A DNA stretch of 34,506 bases, from positions 1 to 34,506 of the forward strand of contig JABMPR010000146.1 in assembly GCA_013202895.1 (NCBI GenBank), read 5' to 3'. Within the stretch, counting starts at the first letter, position 1. The number at the start of each line of letters is the position of its first letter. A model generated the notes under the pieces. That model made no database searches and was not told where the DNA came from. It saw only the letters and a program-made list of their open reading frames with translations. The position numbers were made by a program, and so were the translations under genes. Source of the DNA: a bacterium (GTDB lineage Bacteria > Fidelibacterota > UBA8477 > JABMPR01). Below are positions 33,993-34,506 of the stretch, in pieces.

Positions 33993-34430
33993 ATGGAGAA
34001 AAGTGTTCTAATTTCTGCTTGTCTGGTTGGAGAATCCTGTCGCTACGATGGTCAGGGTAAATTATCCAACGATCTTCTGGAGCTACTCCAGGGAACAAAA
34101 TTGTTTGCAGTTTGCCCTGAAGTTGAGGGAGGGCTACCCATCCCGCGACCCCCAGCCGAAATTAAGGGCGAAAAGGTTATCCGCGCAAATGCTGAAGACG
34201 TGACCCCTCAATTTAAAGCCGGTGCCAAAGCGGGTCTGGAATTGGCCCTGAAGGAGCAGGTCTCCATGGCAATTCTTAAAAGTCGCAGCCCGGCCTGCGG
34301 CTGTGGTCAGATCTATGATGGATCATTTTCAGGAGTTTTGATCAAGGGTGATGGTATTCTCACCCGTGAACTTAAAGCAATGGGTATTGAATGCATTTCA
34401 GATGAGGAATTCCTGAACAGTTCACGCTAA
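33993..34430 (+). CDS. DUF523 family protein
   Basis: This is a 145-aa cytoplasmic protein of the DUF523 (YbbK-like) family, usually about 140-160 residues. Hallmarks are ACLVGESCRYDG near residues 9-20, CPEVEGGLPIPRPPAE near 41-56 and SRSPACGCGQIYDGSFSG near 97-114, including several conserved cysteines. No verified biochemical function is known to me. The ATG directly follows the stop codon of the propeller lipoprotein gene, so the last three plus-strand genes are probably one operon. The remaining bases to the window end (34431-34506) show nothing recognisable. Confidence 0.92.
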   Translation: MEKSVLISACLVGESCRYDGQGKLSNDLLELLQGTKLFAVCPEVEGGLPIPRPPAEIKGEKVIRANAEDVTPQFKAGAKAGLELALKEQVSMAILKSRSPACGCGQIYDGSFSGVLIKGDGILTRELKAMGIECISDEEFLNSSR

Positions 34431-34506
34431 CAATTCCTACACAGTAACGTTTATGGTGCAAGTCAACTGAATTTACAACGAACAATTCGCCCCCATTACC
34501 TTGCAC

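Overview
The window looks like a chromosome segment from a Gram-negative bacterium of the Fibrobacterota-Chlorobiota-Bacteroidota (FCB) superphylum. An uncultured lineage such as Marinimicrobia (SAR406) or a relative is my best guess. The grounds are proteins with type IX secretion (T9SS) type A C-terminal sorting domains, PorV/PorQ-family outer-membrane proteins, and TonB-dependent receptors with an N-terminal carboxypeptidase-regulatory-like domain. Strong Shine-Dalgarno sites (GGAGG, GGGAG, AAGGAGG) and a clean sigma70-type promoter (TTGACT, 17 nt, TATAAT) argue against typical Bacteroidota. Taxonomy is inference from gene content only.

Layout. (1) Positions 1-786, minus strand: a multi-pass membrane protein running off the left edge and a small two-helix membrane protein overlapping its start. 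(2) Positions 955-25287, minus strand: a block of ten genes that are mostly overlapping or separated by a few bases, probably transcribed from the promoter at 25339-25367. In transcription order it holds cassette A (TonB-dependent receptor, about 1600-aa secreted protein, PorV-like barrel), cassette B (the same three gene types in the same order), then an exported protein of unknown function, a secreted M23-peptidase/FN3/GATase-like protein with a T9SS tail, another exported unknown protein, and a lipoprotein TolB-like propeller. (3) Positions 25288-25563: a divergent control region with inverted repeats. (4) Positions 25564-28389, plus strand: a 941-aa surface protein built from FG-GAP/VCBS-type Asp-rich repeats, with a strong ribosome site, its own strong terminator and a T9SS tail. 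(5) Positions 28447-28972: a non-coding stretch with a duplicated palindromic element around a hairpin followed by a T tract. (6) Positions 28973-32249, plus strand: a 63-aa protein, a Na+/phosphate cotransporter with a PhoU-like tail, and two adjacent CYTH-type genes, together suggesting phosphate or polyphosphate handling. (7) Positions 32693-34430, plus strand: a lamin-tail-domain lipoprotein, an SdiA-regulated-like propeller lipoprotein and a DUF523 protein.

How the genes may work together. The most notable part is the tandemly duplicated receptor / giant secreted protein / PorV cassette. In known T9SS biology PorV shuttles cargo at the outer membrane, so each cassette may encode a receptor, a surface partner exported by T9SS, and a shuttle or barrel for it. 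The receptors carry an Asp-rich, EF-hand-like insert in an early part of the barrel. In cassette B a closely similar Asp-rich module is also found in the secreted partner, which hints at a calcium-dependent surface assembly. This is a hypothesis. No tRNA, rRNA, CRISPR array, insertion sequence or prophage gene was seen.
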